From Microbaculum marinisediminis (GTDB lineage: Bacteria > Pseudomonadota > Alphaproteobacteria > Rhizobiales > Tepidamorphaceae): 64,000 nucleotides of DNA. A program made the position numbers and the translations under genes. Location of the stretch: assembly GCF_025397915.1 (NCBI RefSeq), contig NZ_JALIDZ010000004.1, forward strand, positions 372,001-436,000. Reading direction: 5' to 3'. Positions 9,251 through 18,379 of this stretch are shown here, piece by piece. How positions within the stretch are numbered: position 1 is the first letter of the stretch; each line of letters opens with the position of its first letter. The notes under the pieces were generated by a model. It was not told the DNA's origin and searched no databases. It worked only from the letters and a program-made list of their open reading frames with translations.

Positions 9251-10390
9251 ATGCCCTGGTCCCTCACCGTCGGCCGGATCGCCGGCACCGACGTCCGCAT
9301 CCATCTGACCTTCCTCTTGCTGCTCGCCTGGATCGGCGTCGCCCACTACATCCAGGGCGGCGCGGCGGCGGCAATCGAAGGCGTCCTCTTTATCTCCGCG
9401 GTGTTCCTGTGCGTTGTGCTGCACGAGTTCGGCCACGCGATGGCCGCCCGCCACTACGGCATCGGCACGAAGGACATCACGCTGCTGCCGATCGGCGGGC
9501 TCGCCCGTCTCGAGCGCTTTCCGGAAAAGCCCGGACAGGAGATCGTCGTCGCCGCGGCGGGGCCGGCAGTGAACGTGGTGATCGCCGTCATCCTGATCCT
9601 CATCTTCGGCTTCCCCGCCGATCCTGCCGCCCTGCAGCAGGTCGAGAACCCGCAGATCGGCTTTTTCGAGCGGCTTGCCGCCGTGAACATCTTCCTCGTC
9701 GTCTTCAACCTGATCCCGGCCTTCCCGATGGATGGCGGACGGGTGCTGCGGGCCGCGCTGTCCTTCCGGCTCGACCGGTTCCGCGCGACCGAGGTCGCCG
9801 CCTCGATCGGCCAGGCGCTGGCCTTCTTCTTCGGCTTCATGGGCCTCATCGGCGGCAACGCGATCCTCGTTTTCATCGCGATCTTCGTCTATCTCGCCGC
9901 CACCGCGGAGGCCGCCAGCGAGGGGCTGATGGCGCTTGGCCGCAAGATCCGCGTGGACGACGCGATGATCCGTAGCTTCGAGACGCTGAGGCCCGACGAG
10001 ACGGTCGACGATGCCGCCGAGGCCTTGATCCGCACCACCCAGAGCGAGTTCCCGATCGTCGACGGCGGTGGGCATCTGCGCGCTTTCCTGACGCGCTCGG
10101 AAATGATCCACGCGCTGAAGGCGACCGGTTCGCGCACGCCGGTGCTGGAGGCGGCCACGGGCAAGCCGCTGACCGTAGCCAGCGGCATGCGCCTCGACAG
10201 GGCGCTCAACGCCATGCAGCAGGCCGGCGCGGCGATCTTCGGCGTTACCGATCGGGATGGCCGGCTTATCGGTTACGTCAGTCAGGAGAATATCGGCGAG
10301 CTGATGATGCTCGGCGAAGCCAACTGGCGCACGCGCGACGCGGCCAGACCCGCCGAAAGCGGCTCCGTGCCCCGCGTGCCGCCGGTCTGA
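9251..10390 (+). CDS. M50 site-2-protease-family zinc metalloprotease with CBS domains
   Basis: 379-aa integral membrane protease. The zinc motif HEFGH is at residues 58-62 and the second zinc ligand region is NLIPAFPMDGG, with D161. Several hydrophobic helices precede a cytoplasmic C-terminal pair of CBS motifs (about 235-350) that probably bind adenosine nucleotides and adjust activity. Family members cleave transmembrane substrates such as anti-sigma factors; the substrate here is unknown. AGGAT is 7 bases before the ATG. The C-terminal end is Pro/Arg-rich. Confidence 0.92.
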   Translation: MPWSLTVGRIAGTDVRIHLTFLLLLAWIGVAHYIQGGAAAAIEGVLFISAVFLCVVLHEFGHAMAARHYGIGTKDITLLPIGGLARLERFPEKPGQEIVVAAAGPAVNVVIAVILILIFGFPADPAALQQVENPQIGFFERLAAVNIFLVVFNLIPAFPMDGGRVLRAALSFRLDRFRATEVAASIGQALAFFFGFMGLIGGNAILVFIAIFVYLAATAEAASEGLMALGRKIRVDDAMIRSFETLRPDETVDDAAEALIRTTQSEFPIVDGGGHLRAFLTRSEMIHALKATGSRTPVLEAATGKPLTVASGMRLDRALNAMQQAGAAIFGVTDRDGRLIGYVSQENIGELMMLGEANWRTRDAARPAESGSVPRVPPV

Positions 10391-10547
10391 GCCGGCCGCA
10401 TCTGGTGGTGCAGACCTCGTCGGCCGCCCTTGAATCGCGCACCCGGTGCTGGGGCGCGTGACAGCCGTTTCGGCAGAAGAACGAAGGACGGCGCCGGCGG
10501 CGGTGGGCGTCTGCGATGATCGCTAGATAATCCGATTGTCGTTTCGG

Positions 10548-10576
10548 CTTTCCGTCGCCGCATACAATCGCTATAT
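10548..10576 (+). promoter_or_regulatory. Candidate promoter of typA
   Basis: CTTTCC at 10548-10553 and CTATAT at 10571-10576 with 17 bases between, close to the alphaproteobacterial CTTGAC-N17-CTATAT pattern. It would start transcription just before the hairpin at 10595. Confidence 0.4.
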
Positions 10577-10594
10577 TGCGCCGCAACACAACAC

Positions 10595-10628
10595 ACGGGC
10601 GTGGCCTATTGGCCTCTGCCCGTTTTTT
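10595..10628 (+). terminator. Terminator-like hairpin in the typA leader
   Basis: Outer stem ACGGGC (10595-10600) with GCCCGT (10618-10623), inner stem GGCC (10603-10606) with GGCC (10611-10614), loop TATT, and six T's at 10623-10628. It ends 12 bases before the typA ATG, in the sense direction, so it could terminate read-through from the protease gene or attenuate typA itself. Confidence 0.7.
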
Positions 10629-10640
10629 GGCTCTGAGATC

Positions 10641-12479
10641 ATGCAACTCCGCAATATCGCTATTATCGCCCATGTCGATCATGGGAAGACGACCCTCGTC
10701 GACTGCCTGCTGCAGCAGGCTGGCGCCTTCCGCGAAAACCAGCGCGTCGCCGAGCGCGTCATGGATTCCAACGACCTGGAACGCGAGCGCGGCATTACCA
10801 TCCTGGCCAAGGCGACCTCGGTCGTCTGGAAAGATACGCGCATCAACATCGTCGATACGCCGGGCCACGCCGATTTCGGCGGCGAGGTCGAGCGCATCCT
10901 CAACATGGTGGACGGCGCGATCGTTCTGGTCGACGCGGCCGAAGGCCCGATGCCGCAGACCAAGTTCGTGGTCGGCAAGGCACTGAAGATCGGCCTTAAG
11001 CCGATTGTCGCCATCAACAAGGTCGACAAGCACGACGCCCGGCCGAACGAGGTCATCGACGAGGTGTTCGACCTGTTCGCGGCGCTCGACGCGACCGACG
11101 AGCAGCTCGATTTCCCGATCCTGTACGGCTCGGCGAAGCAGGGCTGGATGGCCGACAGCCCGGAGCCGCCGGCCGAGGGGCAGGGCTCGATGGAGCCGCT
11201 GTTCGAGCTGGTGCAGACGCACGTCGCCCCGCCCCAGGTGGAAGAGGGCCCGTTCCGCCTGCTCGGCACCATCCTGGAAGCCAATCCCTATCTCGGTCGC
11301 ATCATCACCGGCCGCGTCAGCTCCGGCTCGATCAAGCCGAACCAGGCGATCAAGGTGCTGTCGCGCGACGGAACGCTGATCGAGCAGGGCCGGGTCTCCA
11401 AGATCCTCGCCTTCCGCGGCATCGACCGCACCGCCGTCGACCATGCCGAGGCCGGTGACATCATCGCCATCGCCGGACTGGAAAAGGGCACCGTCGCCGA
11501 CACGTTCTGCGCGCCGGAGGTCGAGACGCCGCTGCAGGCCCAGCCGATCGATCCGCCGACCGTGTCGATGACCTTCCGCGTCAACGATTCCCCGCTCGCC
11601 GGCACCGAAGGCGACAAGGTGACGAGCCGCGTCATCCGCGACCGCCTGTTGAAGGAAGCCGAAGGCAGCGTCGCGCTGAAGATCGAGGAAACCGAAGACC
11701 GCGATTCCTTCGTCGTGTCCGGCCGCGGCGAATTGCAGCTCGCCATCCTGATCGAGACGATGCGCCGCGAGGGCTTCGAGCTCGGCGTGTCGCGTCCCCG
11801 CGTCGTCCTGCAGCGCGACGAGGCGACGAACCAGCTTCTCGAGCCGATCGAGGAGGTCGTCATCGACGTCGACGAGGAGCATGCCGGCGTCGTCGTGCAG
11901 AAGCTGTCCGAGCGCAGGGCCGACATGATCGAGATGCGCCCGTCCGGCGGCAACCGCCAGCGGCTCGTTTTCCACGCGCCGACGCGCGGGCTGATCGGCT
12001 ATCAGGGCGAACTGCTGACCGATACGCGCGGCACGGCGGTGATGAACCGGCTGTTTCACGGCTACGCGCCCTACAAGGGCGAGCTGCCGGGCCGGCGCAA
12101 CGGCGTGCTGATCGCCAACGAGGCCGGCGAGGCGGTGGCGTATGCGCTGTGGAACCTGGAGGATCGCGGCCCGATGATGATCGAGCCGGGCTGGAAGGTC
12201 TATCAGGGCATGATCGTCGGCGAGCACACCCGCGAGAACGATCTCGAGGTGAACGTGCTCAAGGGCAAGAAGCTCACCAATATCCGCACCACGTCGAAGG
12301 ACGAGGCCGTGCGGCTGACCCCGCCGATCCGCATGACGCTCGAAAAGGCGCTTGCCTGGATCGACGACGACGAGCTGGTCGAGGTCACGCCGGAGTCGAT
12401 CCGTCTGCGCAAGGCGCTGCTCGATCCGCACGAACGCAAGCGGGCGGAACGGGCCCGCGAAGCCGGCGCGGTGGCCTGA
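10641..12479 (+). CDS. typA: Ribosome-associated GTPase TypA/BipA
   Basis: 612-aa translational GTPase related to EF-G/LepA, needed for ribosome assembly and growth under cold or other stress. G1 AHVDHGKTT is at residues 10-18, G3 DTPGH at 72-76 and G4 NKVD at 126-129, followed by beta-barrel, EF-G-like and the BipA-specific C-terminal domain (GYQGELLTDTRGTAVMN). Length is normal. The start directly follows a terminator-like hairpin, with no strong Shine-Dalgarno in between. Probably monocistronic. Confidence 0.97.
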   Translation: MQLRNIAIIAHVDHGKTTLVDCLLQQAGAFRENQRVAERVMDSNDLERERGITILAKATSVVWKDTRINIVDTPGHADFGGEVERILNMVDGAIVLVDAAEGPMPQTKFVVGKALKIGLKPIVAINKVDKHDARPNEVIDEVFDLFAALDATDEQLDFPILYGSAKQGWMADSPEPPAEGQGSMEPLFELVQTHVAPPQVEEGPFRLLGTILEANPYLGRIITGRVSSGSIKPNQAIKVLSRDGTLIEQGRVSKILAFRGIDRTAVDHAEAGDIIAIAGLEKGTVADTFCAPEVETPLQAQPIDPPTVSMTFRVNDSPLAGTEGDKVTSRVIRDRLLKEAEGSVALKIEETEDRDSFVVSGRGELQLAILIETMRREGFELGVSRPRVVLQRDEATNQLLEPIEEVVIDVDEEHAGVVVQKLSERRADMIEMRPSGGNRQRLVFHAPTRGLIGYQGELLTDTRGTAVMNRLFHGYAPYKGELPGRRNGVLIANEAGEAVAYALWNLEDRGPMMIEPGWKVYQGMIVGEHTRENDLEVNVLKGKKLTNIRTTSKDEAVRLTPPIRMTLEKALAWIDDDELVEVTPESIRLRKALLDPHERKRAERAREAGAVA

Positions 12480-12594
12480 CGCGAGGCTGGCATTGCGGCT
12501 TTGAGGCAACGCCTCGGCGACAAAACCGCTCATGGTGCCGTTTGACCGCATGTCACCGATTGCCGGGGCTGCGGCGCGGCGCTACCTTTTAACC

Positions 12595-13104
12595 ATGAGC
12601 ACCGTCGTCATCGACGTACGACCGGCTACTGCGAAAGACGCCGTCGGGATCTCGGAGGTCCATGACGAAGCCTGGGCGACGGCCTATCGCGGCATCATCC
12701 CGGCGGTGACGCTGGAAAAGATGATGGCCCGGCGCGGTCCGGCCTACTGGAGCCGCCTGACCTCGCGCGGCGGCGCAGGAACGCTCGTGCTGGCTTTCGA
12801 CGGCGAGGTCGCCGGATACGCGACGCTCGGTCCCAACAGGGTGAAGCGGCTGTCCTATGGCGGCGAGATCTACGAACTCTATCTTCGGCCGACCCATCAG
12901 GGCATAGGCCTGGGCCGACGGGTGTTCCGGGAGGCGCGCAAGGTGCTCGGTGCCAACAGGCTCGAGGGGCTCGTCGTCTGGGCGCTCGAGGAGAACACGC
13001 AGGCGCGCCACTTCTACGGAGCGCTTGGCGGCATAGAGGTCGCACGCACCTACGAGCCCTTCGGCGACGCCAAGCTATCCAAGATCGCGTTCGCCTGGCG
13101 CTAG
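12595..13104 (+). CDS. GNAT-family N-acetyltransferase
   Basis: 169-aa protein with the GNAT acetyl-CoA pyrophosphate loop seen as YLRPTHQGIGLGRRV around residues 98-112, preceded by a beta strand ending GEIYELYL and followed by WALEENTQARHFYGALGG, the usual C-terminal motif. It would transfer acetyl from acetyl-CoA to an amine; the substrate is unknown. ATG 12595 matches the family N-terminus; no clear ribosome site is visible. Confidence 0.9.
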   Translation: MSTVVIDVRPATAKDAVGISEVHDEAWATAYRGIIPAVTLEKMMARRGPAYWSRLTSRGGAGTLVLAFDGEVAGYATLGPNRVKRLSYGGEIYELYLRPTHQGIGLGRRVFREARKVLGANRLEGLVVWALEENTQARHFYGALGGIEVARTYEPFGDAKLSKIAFAWR

Positions 13105-13145
13105 CCAGGCCGCGCCGTCCCGTATCGCTGAACTTTCCACGCGCG

Positions 13146-13218
13146 TTTCCCGCGAAAGCGGGCGTGAGGTTGCGACAGGGTAGTGGCGCGCGGTGCGCGA
13201 TTCCCGCTTGCGCGGGAA
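13146..13218. repeat. Pair of REP-like palindromes
   Basis: Two GC palindromes about 50 bases apart: CCCGC-GAAA-GCGGG (13149-13162) and TTCCCGC-TTGC-GCGGGAA (13201-13218). Reading the minus strand gives the peptide-like signature FPRKRESR, commonly seen as a translation artefact of dispersed extragenic palindromes. They lie between convergent genes and may also act as terminators. Confidence 0.7.
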
Positions 13219-13243
13219 CGAGCGGAGAATGAAGAGGGCCGTA

Positions 13244-14107
13244 CTACGGCAGCCCGAGCGCGTGCAGGAAGCCATCGACACCGTCCGTATAGGCGCCGGG
13301 CAGACCCAGGTCGCTGTCGATCGCCATGTGGCGCAGCTTCACCGGCATGACATCGGCCGTGCCTCCGCTTCGTTCGACAGCGGCGGCGAAGGCGGCCGCC
13401 TGGCCGCACGAGCGGCCGCCGAGACTGGAACAGACGAGAAGCATCGGCGCGGGCTTGGCGGCTAACCTGTGGATCGGCGAGACCGCCTTCCAGAACGCCG
13501 GATCGGCCCCGAAGGCCCGGTCGAAGACGTCGGCATGGCCCCGACCCATGATCTCGACGACGTCGTACGCGCCCGCGTCGAGGGAGATCGTGCCGAGCCA
13601 GGGGCTGGCGCCGTGCGCGGCGGCGAGGGCCGGATCGGCTGCGAGAAGCGAGACGAGATGTCCGCCCGAGGAATGGCCCATCAGGACGAAGCGATCGGGA
13701 CCGCCGCCCCAGACGCCGGCCATGGACTGGGCTGCGGCCAGCGCCCTGGCGACGTCACCGGCCTGCTCGATTGGATCGGCCTCTGGGACGAGCCGCGTGT
13801 TCACGGAAACAAAGACGTAGCCGCGACCGAGCCAATGCGCCGCCTTATTGGCCACCACGGATTCGGTCCGCTTGTCGCCGGTCGTCCAGGCGCCGCCATG
13901 AACCATCAGGATGACGGGTGGCCCGGCGGTTCCGGCTCCACCGGAATCCGGCGGCAGGTAGACGTCCATCGTCTGCCAGACGCTGTCGCCATAGTCCACG
14001 TCCGCGATCACGTCGAAATGGGTGAAGGCCGGGCCGGCCAGCCCGTGCCGAGGCGCGGCGAGCAGAACCAGGATGAAGAGCGCCCAAATGCGGAAGCGGC
14101 GTCGCAC
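13244..14107 (-). CDS. Exported alpha/beta hydrolase (esterase/lipase-like)
   Basis: 287 aa from GTG 14107. The N-terminus is a clear signal peptide (RRRF, hydrophobic RIWALFILVLLAA, then HGLA). The fold markers are HGGAW (oxyanion region) and the nucleophile elbow GHSSGGH, as in the HSL/BD-FAE esterase group. It probably hydrolyses a carboxyl ester in the periplasm. An ATG at 14173 is possible but would overlap the upstream gene by 58 bases, so GTG 14107, nine bases after that gene's stop, is preferred. The pair likely forms one operon. Confidence 0.82.
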   Translation of the reverse strand: MRRRFRIWALFILVLLAAPRHGLAGPAFTHFDVIADVDYGDSVWQTMDVYLPPDSGGAGTAGPPVILMVHGGAWTTGDKRTESVVANKAAHWLGRGYVFVSVNTRLVPEADPIEQAGDVARALAAAQSMAGVWGGGPDRFVLMGHSSGGHLVSLLAADPALAAAHGASPWLGTISLDAGAYDVVEIMGRGHADVFDRAFGADPAFWKAVSPIHRLAAKPAPMLLVCSSLGGRSCGQAAAFAAAVERSGGTADVMPVKLRHMAIDSDLGLPGAYTDGVDGFLHALGLP

Positions 14108-14115
14108 GGCCGAGC

Positions 14116-14691
14116 TCAGTTGCCCAGGCTCCAGCCCGGATTGCCGACCGCCACGGGTTGCTGCGTTTCGCAATCGAAACCGGCGCTCATGGTGTCGGCG
14201 GCCTGGCGGGCGAGCGCGTTGGCATCCTTGTTGGCGAGTGCATCGACATAGGCGATGTGGCAGGTGCCGAAGTCGGAGACCTTGGTGACGACGAGGACCT
14301 GGCCTTCACGGCCGTCATCGAATTCGGTGAACCAGCGCAGGATCGTCGCGAAAGCCTCGCCGTCCGGGCCGAGACGCCACTCCAGGGTATCATTGATCCG
14401 GTTGAAGGGCGGCAAGGTCTGTCCGGCGGCGACCTGGACCTCCGCCGCCTTGCCGAACGAGACGAAGAAGCGGAGGTCGCCCTCGGCCACCCAGACCGCC
14501 TGATTGGGGATCGCCGGGCACATCCACGACGCGGAGCCCGAAATTTGATCCTGCCTGAAAATGCTGCATCGATCGAGATCGATCTTGGAATAGACGCTGC
14601 TGGGACCGGCCGCGAAAAGCGGGGTAGCAAAGGCAAAAGCCATGATCGCGGACACAATTCCCGCGGGAATCGCTCGATTTTTTGCGCGCAA
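14116..14691 (-). CDS. Exported protein of unknown function
   Basis: 191-aa protein with an N-terminal signal peptide (basic MRAKNR, hydrophobic stretch to about residue 27, LFAA). The mature part has four cysteines (in DRCSIF, SWMCPA, GTCHIA, FDCET), which could form two disulphides, and no motif I recognise. It precedes the exported esterase on the same strand. Function cannot be assigned. Confidence 0.7.
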   Translation of the reverse strand: MRAKNRAIPAGIVSAIMAFAFATPLFAAGPSSVYSKIDLDRCSIFRQDQISGSASWMCPAIPNQAVWVAEGDLRFFVSFGKAAEVQVAAGQTLPPFNRINDTLEWRLGPDGEAFATILRWFTEFDDGREGQVLVVTKVSDFGTCHIAYVDALANKDANALARQAADTMSAGFDCETQQPVAVGNPGWSLGN

Positions 14692-14802
14692 TGCGGCCTC
14701 CTGGTCAATTCCCGTGCGGCAATCCGGCCCGAATATTCAGATTGCCTTTTCCGGCCTGTTCCTGCCAGTACTCTGCCGAATAATCCCTAGCAGGAGTGAA
14801 TC

Positions 14803-15336
14803 ATGCGTATCGATGCGGTGCCGATCGGCGCCAATCCGCCCGAGGAAATCAACGTCATCGTAGAAGTGCCGGTGGGCGGCGAACCTATCAAATACGAGAT
14901 GGACAAGGCGGCGGGCACCATGTTCGTCGACCGCTTCCTCTACACGCCGATGCGGTATCCCGGCAATTACGGCTTCGTGCCGCACACGCTATCGGAGGAC
15001 GGCGATCCGATCGACGTGCTGGTACCCAACCAGCGGCCGATCGTTCCCGGTGCCGTCATGCCGTGCCGGCCAATCGGGGTTCTGCTCATGGAGGACGAGA
15101 AGGGCCTGGACGAGAAGATCGTCGCGGTGCCCGTCCATCGTATCACCCGGCGTTACGACAAGGTGCATACCTACGAAGACCTGCCGGCGATCACGCTGAA
15201 GCAGATCCAGCACTTCTTCGAGCACTACAAGGACCTCGAAAACGGCAAGTGGGTCAAGGTCGTCCGCTGGGGCGACGCCGACGAGGCCCGGCGCCTGATC
15301 ACGGAGTCGATCGAGCGCGCCGGCACGAAATCGTAA
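14803..15336 (+). CDS. ppa: Inorganic pyrophosphatase (family I)
   Basis: 177-aa soluble Mg2+-dependent enzyme that splits pyrophosphate to phosphate, pulling biosynthetic reactions forward. Metal ligands appear as D66, D68 and D71 in EDGDPIDVL, with YPGNYGFVP and the C-terminal HFFEHYK segment typical of the family. AGGAG sits 6 bases before the ATG. It is divergent from the exported-protein pair. Confidence 0.97.
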   Translation: MRIDAVPIGANPPEEINVIVEVPVGGEPIKYEMDKAAGTMFVDRFLYTPMRYPGNYGFVPHTLSEDGDPIDVLVPNQRPIVPGAVMPCRPIGVLLMEDEKGLDEKIVAVPVHRITRRYDKVHTYEDLPAITLKQIQHFFEHYKDLENGKWVKVVRWGDADEARRLITESIERAGTKS

Positions 15337-15364
15337 TCCCCGGATCGTTTCGGCTCGAAACCAA

Positions 15365-15380
15365 CGGGCGGAAACGCCCG
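15365..15380. terminator. Hairpin between convergent ppa and folD
   Basis: CGGGCG-GAAA-CGCCCG at 15365-15380. On the minus strand it is followed by TTGGTTT, so it can serve folD; the tetraloop hairpin may also mark the ppa mRNA end. Confidence 0.45.
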
Positions 15381-15397
15381 GATCTCGAAGACCTTCC

Positions 15398-16279
15398 CTA
15401 GAGAATCGGCTCGATACCGTTCTGCCGGCACGCGGCTTCCACCGTGTTGCGCAGCAGGCAGGCAATGGTCATCGGGCCGACTCCGCCGGGCACCGGCGTG
15501 ATGGCGCCCGCCACCTTCAGCGCTTCGTCGTAGGCGACGTCGCCGACCAGGCGGGTCTTGCCGTCGTCCTTCGGGACGCGGTTTATGCCGACGTCGATGA
15601 CGGTGGCGCCCGGCTTGATCCAGTTGCCTCTGATCATCTCGGGGCGGCCGACGGCGGCGATCAGCAGATCGGCGCGGCGACAGACCCCGGCCAGGTCGCG
15701 CGTGCGCGAATGGGCGATGGTCACGGTGCAGTTCTCGTTGAGCAGGAGCTGGGCGACCGGCTTGCCGACGATATTGGAGCGGCCGACGACAATGGCCTCC
15801 ATGCCGGTGAGATCCGCGTGGACCTGCCTGGCGAGGATGACGCAGCCGACCGGCGTGCAGGGCACGAGCGCCGGCAGGCCGGTGGCCAGCCGGCCGGCAT
15901 TGATGACGTGGAAGCCGTCGACGTCCTTGGCCGGGTCGATCGTGGCGATGACCGCGGCCGAATCGATCTGCGCGGGAAGCGGCAACTGCACGAGGATACC
16001 GTTGACGGCCGGATCGGCGTTGAGCTTGCGGACGAGGTCGAGCAGCTCTTCCTCACTGGTCGCGGCGTCGAGCCTGTGCTCGTAGGAGTTCATGCCGGCT
16101 TCGACGGTCTGCTTGCCCTTGTTGCGGACATAGACCGCGCTCGCGGGATCCTCGCCGACGAGGACGACCGCCAGGCCCGGCGTGACGCCATGATCGGCCT
16201 TGAGCGTCTCAACGGCCTTGGCCACGTCCTGGCGAAGCGCTGCGGCCGTCGCCTTGCCGTCGATGATTCGTGCCGTCAT
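15398..16279 (-). CDS. folD: Bifunctional methylenetetrahydrofolate dehydrogenase/cyclohydrolase
   Basis: 293-aa enzyme interconverting 5,10-methylene-, 5,10-methenyl- and 10-formyl-tetrahydrofolate using NADP. Visible family motifs: [20 protein letters not shown] with the catalytic-lysine region, [27 protein letters not shown] (nucleotide loop) and the C-terminal [11 protein letters not shown]. Its ATG overlaps the stop codon of the upstream DUF167 gene by four bases, so the two are co-translated. Confidence 0.97.
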   Translation of the reverse strand: MTARIIDGKATAAALRQDVAKAVETLKADHGVTPGLAVVLVGEDPASAVYVRNKGKQTVEAGMNSYEHRLDAATSEEELLDLVRKLNADPAVNGILVQLPLPAQIDSAAVIATIDPAKDVDGFHVINAGRLATGLPALVPCTPVGCVILARQVHADLTGMEAIVVGRSNIVGKPVAQLLLNENCTVTIAHSRTRDLAGVCRRADLLIAAVGRPEMIRGNWIKPGATVIDVGINRVPKDDGKTRLVGDVAYDEALKVAGAITPVPGGVGPMTIACLLRNTVEAACRQNGIEPIL

Positions 16280-16623
16280 GAACGGTCCCCCTCGCTGTTC
16301 GATCCGAGCGCGCCGAGCGCGCCCTCAAGTTCCCTCACGTCGCCGGCAACATGCACCGTCTTCAGCCTTGCCTTGTGGCCGGATGCGACGGTGACGGTCG
16401 CGCGCGCGACACCCAGTGTCTTGGCCAGGAGCTTTTCCAGCGCCGTGTTGGCCGCGCCCTTTTCCGGCACGGCGCGCACGCGGGCGGCGAGCACCCGGCT
16501 GTCATCGGAGAGCCCGATCAAGCCGTCGATCTGGTCGCGGCTGCTTTTCGGCGTCAGCCGTACGTGTATGTCGACACCACCGGAAACCGCCTTGAACCAG
16601 TCGCGAGCGTGATCGGCGGACAA
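16276..16623 (-). CDS. DUF167 (YggU-family) protein
   Basis: 115-aa small conserved protein (COG1872). The signatures are [14 protein letters not shown] and [22 protein letters not shown], close to the YggU core. Biochemical role is unknown. It lies between a YggT gene and folD, an arrangement common in alphaproteobacteria, and overlaps folD by ATGA. Confidence 0.93.
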   Translation of the reverse strand: MSADHARDWFKAVSGGVDIHVRLTPKSSRDQIDGLIGLSDDSRVLAARVRAVPEKGAANTALEKLLAKTLGVARATVTVASGHKARLKTVHVAGDVRELEGALGALGSNSEGDRS

Positions 16624-16629
16624 AGCGGC

Positions 16630-16920
16630 TCAGAAAACCGCGGGATAGATGTAGAGAAAGATGATGCGCTGGATCAGGAAGATCAGCAGCAGCAGGATCA
16701 CCGGCGAGATGTCGATGCCGCCGAGATTGGGCATGAACCGCCGGATCGGCCGCAATGCCGGCTCGGTCAGGCGCCACAGCGCCTCGCCAACCATGCTGAC
16801 GAACTGGTTGCGCGTGTTGACGACGTTGAAAGCGATGAGCCAGCTGAAGATCGCCGAGATGATGACAATCCAGACGTAGAGCTGGAGGGCGATCAGAATG
16901 ACATCGAGGATGGCGCGCAT
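16630..16920 (-). CDS. YggT-family membrane protein
   Basis: 96-aa inner-membrane protein with two hydrophobic hairpins flanking NTRNQFVSMVGEALWRLTEPALRPIRRFMP, of which the ALRPIRR-P segment is the YggT signature. Relatives have been linked to osmotic tolerance and to cell-envelope/division functions. MRAILDV at 16920 is chosen over an upstream ATG because similarity begins there. It ends 6 bases before the DUF167 gene, forming a yggT-yggU-folD operon. Confidence 0.9.
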   Translation of the reverse strand: MRAILDVILIALQLYVWIVIISAIFSWLIAFNVVNTRNQFVSMVGEALWRLTEPALRPIRRFMPNLGGIDISPVILLLLIFLIQRIIFLYIYPAVF

Positions 16921-17011
16921 GATTCGATTGACCCGCGTTTGGCAGACAAACGATCTAGCGGTCCCAATACGCCACCGCAACCCTCGGAAAACATTGAATC
17001 GGGTGTTTCGC

Positions 17012-17040
17012 TTGACAGCGGGGGGCTCGCGATCCTAAAT
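17012..17040 (+). promoter_or_regulatory. Promoter of the tRNA-Ala gene
   Basis: TTGACA at 17012-17017 and CTAAAT at 17035-17040, exactly 17 bases apart. The expected start near 17047 gives a short leader before the tRNA at 17060. Confidence 0.8.
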
Positions 17041-17059
17041 CCCGCCACCCAGGTACCTT

Positions 17060-17135
<76 letters not shown>

Positions 17136-17646
17136 ATCCCCTCGCAGGGTGAATTGGTTTCACCTAGGTCTTCTCGGTTTATCGAAATCGCTCAGACTGA
17201 CGCCGTTCCGGCGCCGCACCAGCGCTGACGGTTCCGTTCGTCGCGCCGTGGCGCTTCGGGCCATGCCGGCTCCGGCGAAGGTCCCGTTTCCGCATGCTCC
17301 ATCCATCCCGCTAGCTGCCGAGCCGGACTCGTTGCCGGCGCCATGCGCCGGCCTGGAGGGAGCGGAGAGAAGAGGGAAATGGGATGGGAGGTAGCGGAAA
17401 GGGGTCGCGATCATCGCTACCCCCCATCCAGTCCGGGCTGACTACGCACGACCAGATGCCAGCCTGGCCATATCCCTGCAATCGGCTTGCCAGTTAAGGT
17501 AAACGAATCTTCGCGCGATATATGGCGGGTGTTGGACATGGCGGCGCAATATATGGTGCCTTAAGTCGGCGAATGCTTAAGCCGCGTTTCGCAATCTGCG
17601 AGGCAATTTGCAAAATGCGAAAACCGGGTGGCTCGCTACTCGGCGG
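17136..17646. other. Non-coding stretch between tRNA-Ala and a convergent gene
   Basis: No convincing coding frame. It holds a 50-base purine-rich tract (about 17355-17404, only five pyrimidines), an inverted repeat GGTAGCG/CGCTACC (17390-17396, 17415-17421), two direct copies of ATATATGG (17518-17525, 17549-17556), two CTTAAG sites (17561, 17576) and an inverted repeat TTTCGCA/TGCGAAA (17587-17593, 17616-17622) beside the amidotransferase stop. Confidence 0.6.
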
Positions 17647-18363
17647 CTATCCGGCAGCCTGGGCGTGCCGGCGCGGATCGGCGCGGAGCCACAGATCGAG
17701 GAAATCCTCGAGCCAGCGGCGGATGTCTGGGTCGAAGACGGACCGCCCCTCGAAGTGGTCGCGGCGGCGCTGGGCGCCGGGCATGTCCATCCGGGCGGCG
17801 CCGCGCACGGTCCAGCGATGCATCATCGCCAGCGTCAACTCGGCATGGAACTGGACGCCGAAGGCGCAGGTGCCGACACGGAACGCCTGATTCTCGAACA
17901 TGTCGCCGCTGGCCAGAAGCTCGGCCTCCTTGGGCACGTCGAAGCCCTCGCGGTGCCACTGATAGACCATTCCGGGCCAGTCCATCATCCGGCGCCCGCT
18001 CTCGGTCGCGCGCAGCGGATAGTAGCCGACTTCGGCACAGCCCTCGGGATGCGGGCGGACCTGACCGCCAAGCGTCTTCACCATCTGCTGCGCGCCGAGG
18101 CAGACGCCGAGAAACGGCGCGTTTTCCTTCAGCGGCACGTTGATCCAGTCGATCTCGCGGCGGATGTAGTCGTGCTCGTCGTTGGCGCTTTGCGGCCCGC
18201 CGAAGATCACCGCACCGGCATGGGCGCGCAGCGTCGTCGGTAGCGGTTCTCCAAGAACGGGGCGGCGAATGTCGAGCTCGTAGCCGCGCCGCTGCAGGGC
18301 CTGGCCGATGCGGCCGGGCGTCGAGCCTTCCTGGTGCAGAACGATGAGAATCGGTTGCGGCAT
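17647..18363 (-). CDS. Class I glutamine amidotransferase-like protein
   Basis: 238-aa protein of the GMP-synthase-type GATase-1 fold. The catalytic triad is visible: C88 in GVCLGAQQM, H173 and E175 in GVQFHAE. Stand-alone members hydrolyse glutamine or gamma-glutamyl compounds, but the acceptor is unknown. MPQPILIV at 18363 is preferred to an ATG 39 bases upstream because the fold begins there. It follows an SDR gene by 16 bases and is probably co-transcribed. Confidence 0.9.
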   Translation of the reverse strand: MPQPILIVLHQEGSTPGRIGQALQRRGYELDIRRPVLGEPLPTTLRAHAGAVIFGGPQSANDEHDYIRREIDWINVPLKENAPFLGVCLGAQQMVKTLGGQVRPHPEGCAEVGYYPLRATESGRRMMDWPGMVYQWHREGFDVPKEAELLASGDMFENQAFRVGTCAFGVQFHAELTLAMMHRWTVRGAARMDMPGAQRRRDHFEGRSVFDPDIRRWLEDFLDLWLRADPRRHAQAAG

Positions 18364-18379
18364 GGTTTCGGCGCCCAGA

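Noticed and set aside
17160-17414. 84-codon open frame on the minus strand downstream of tRNA-Ala
   Set aside because: No ribosome site, no similarity, and it covers a homopurine tract; not supportable as a gene.
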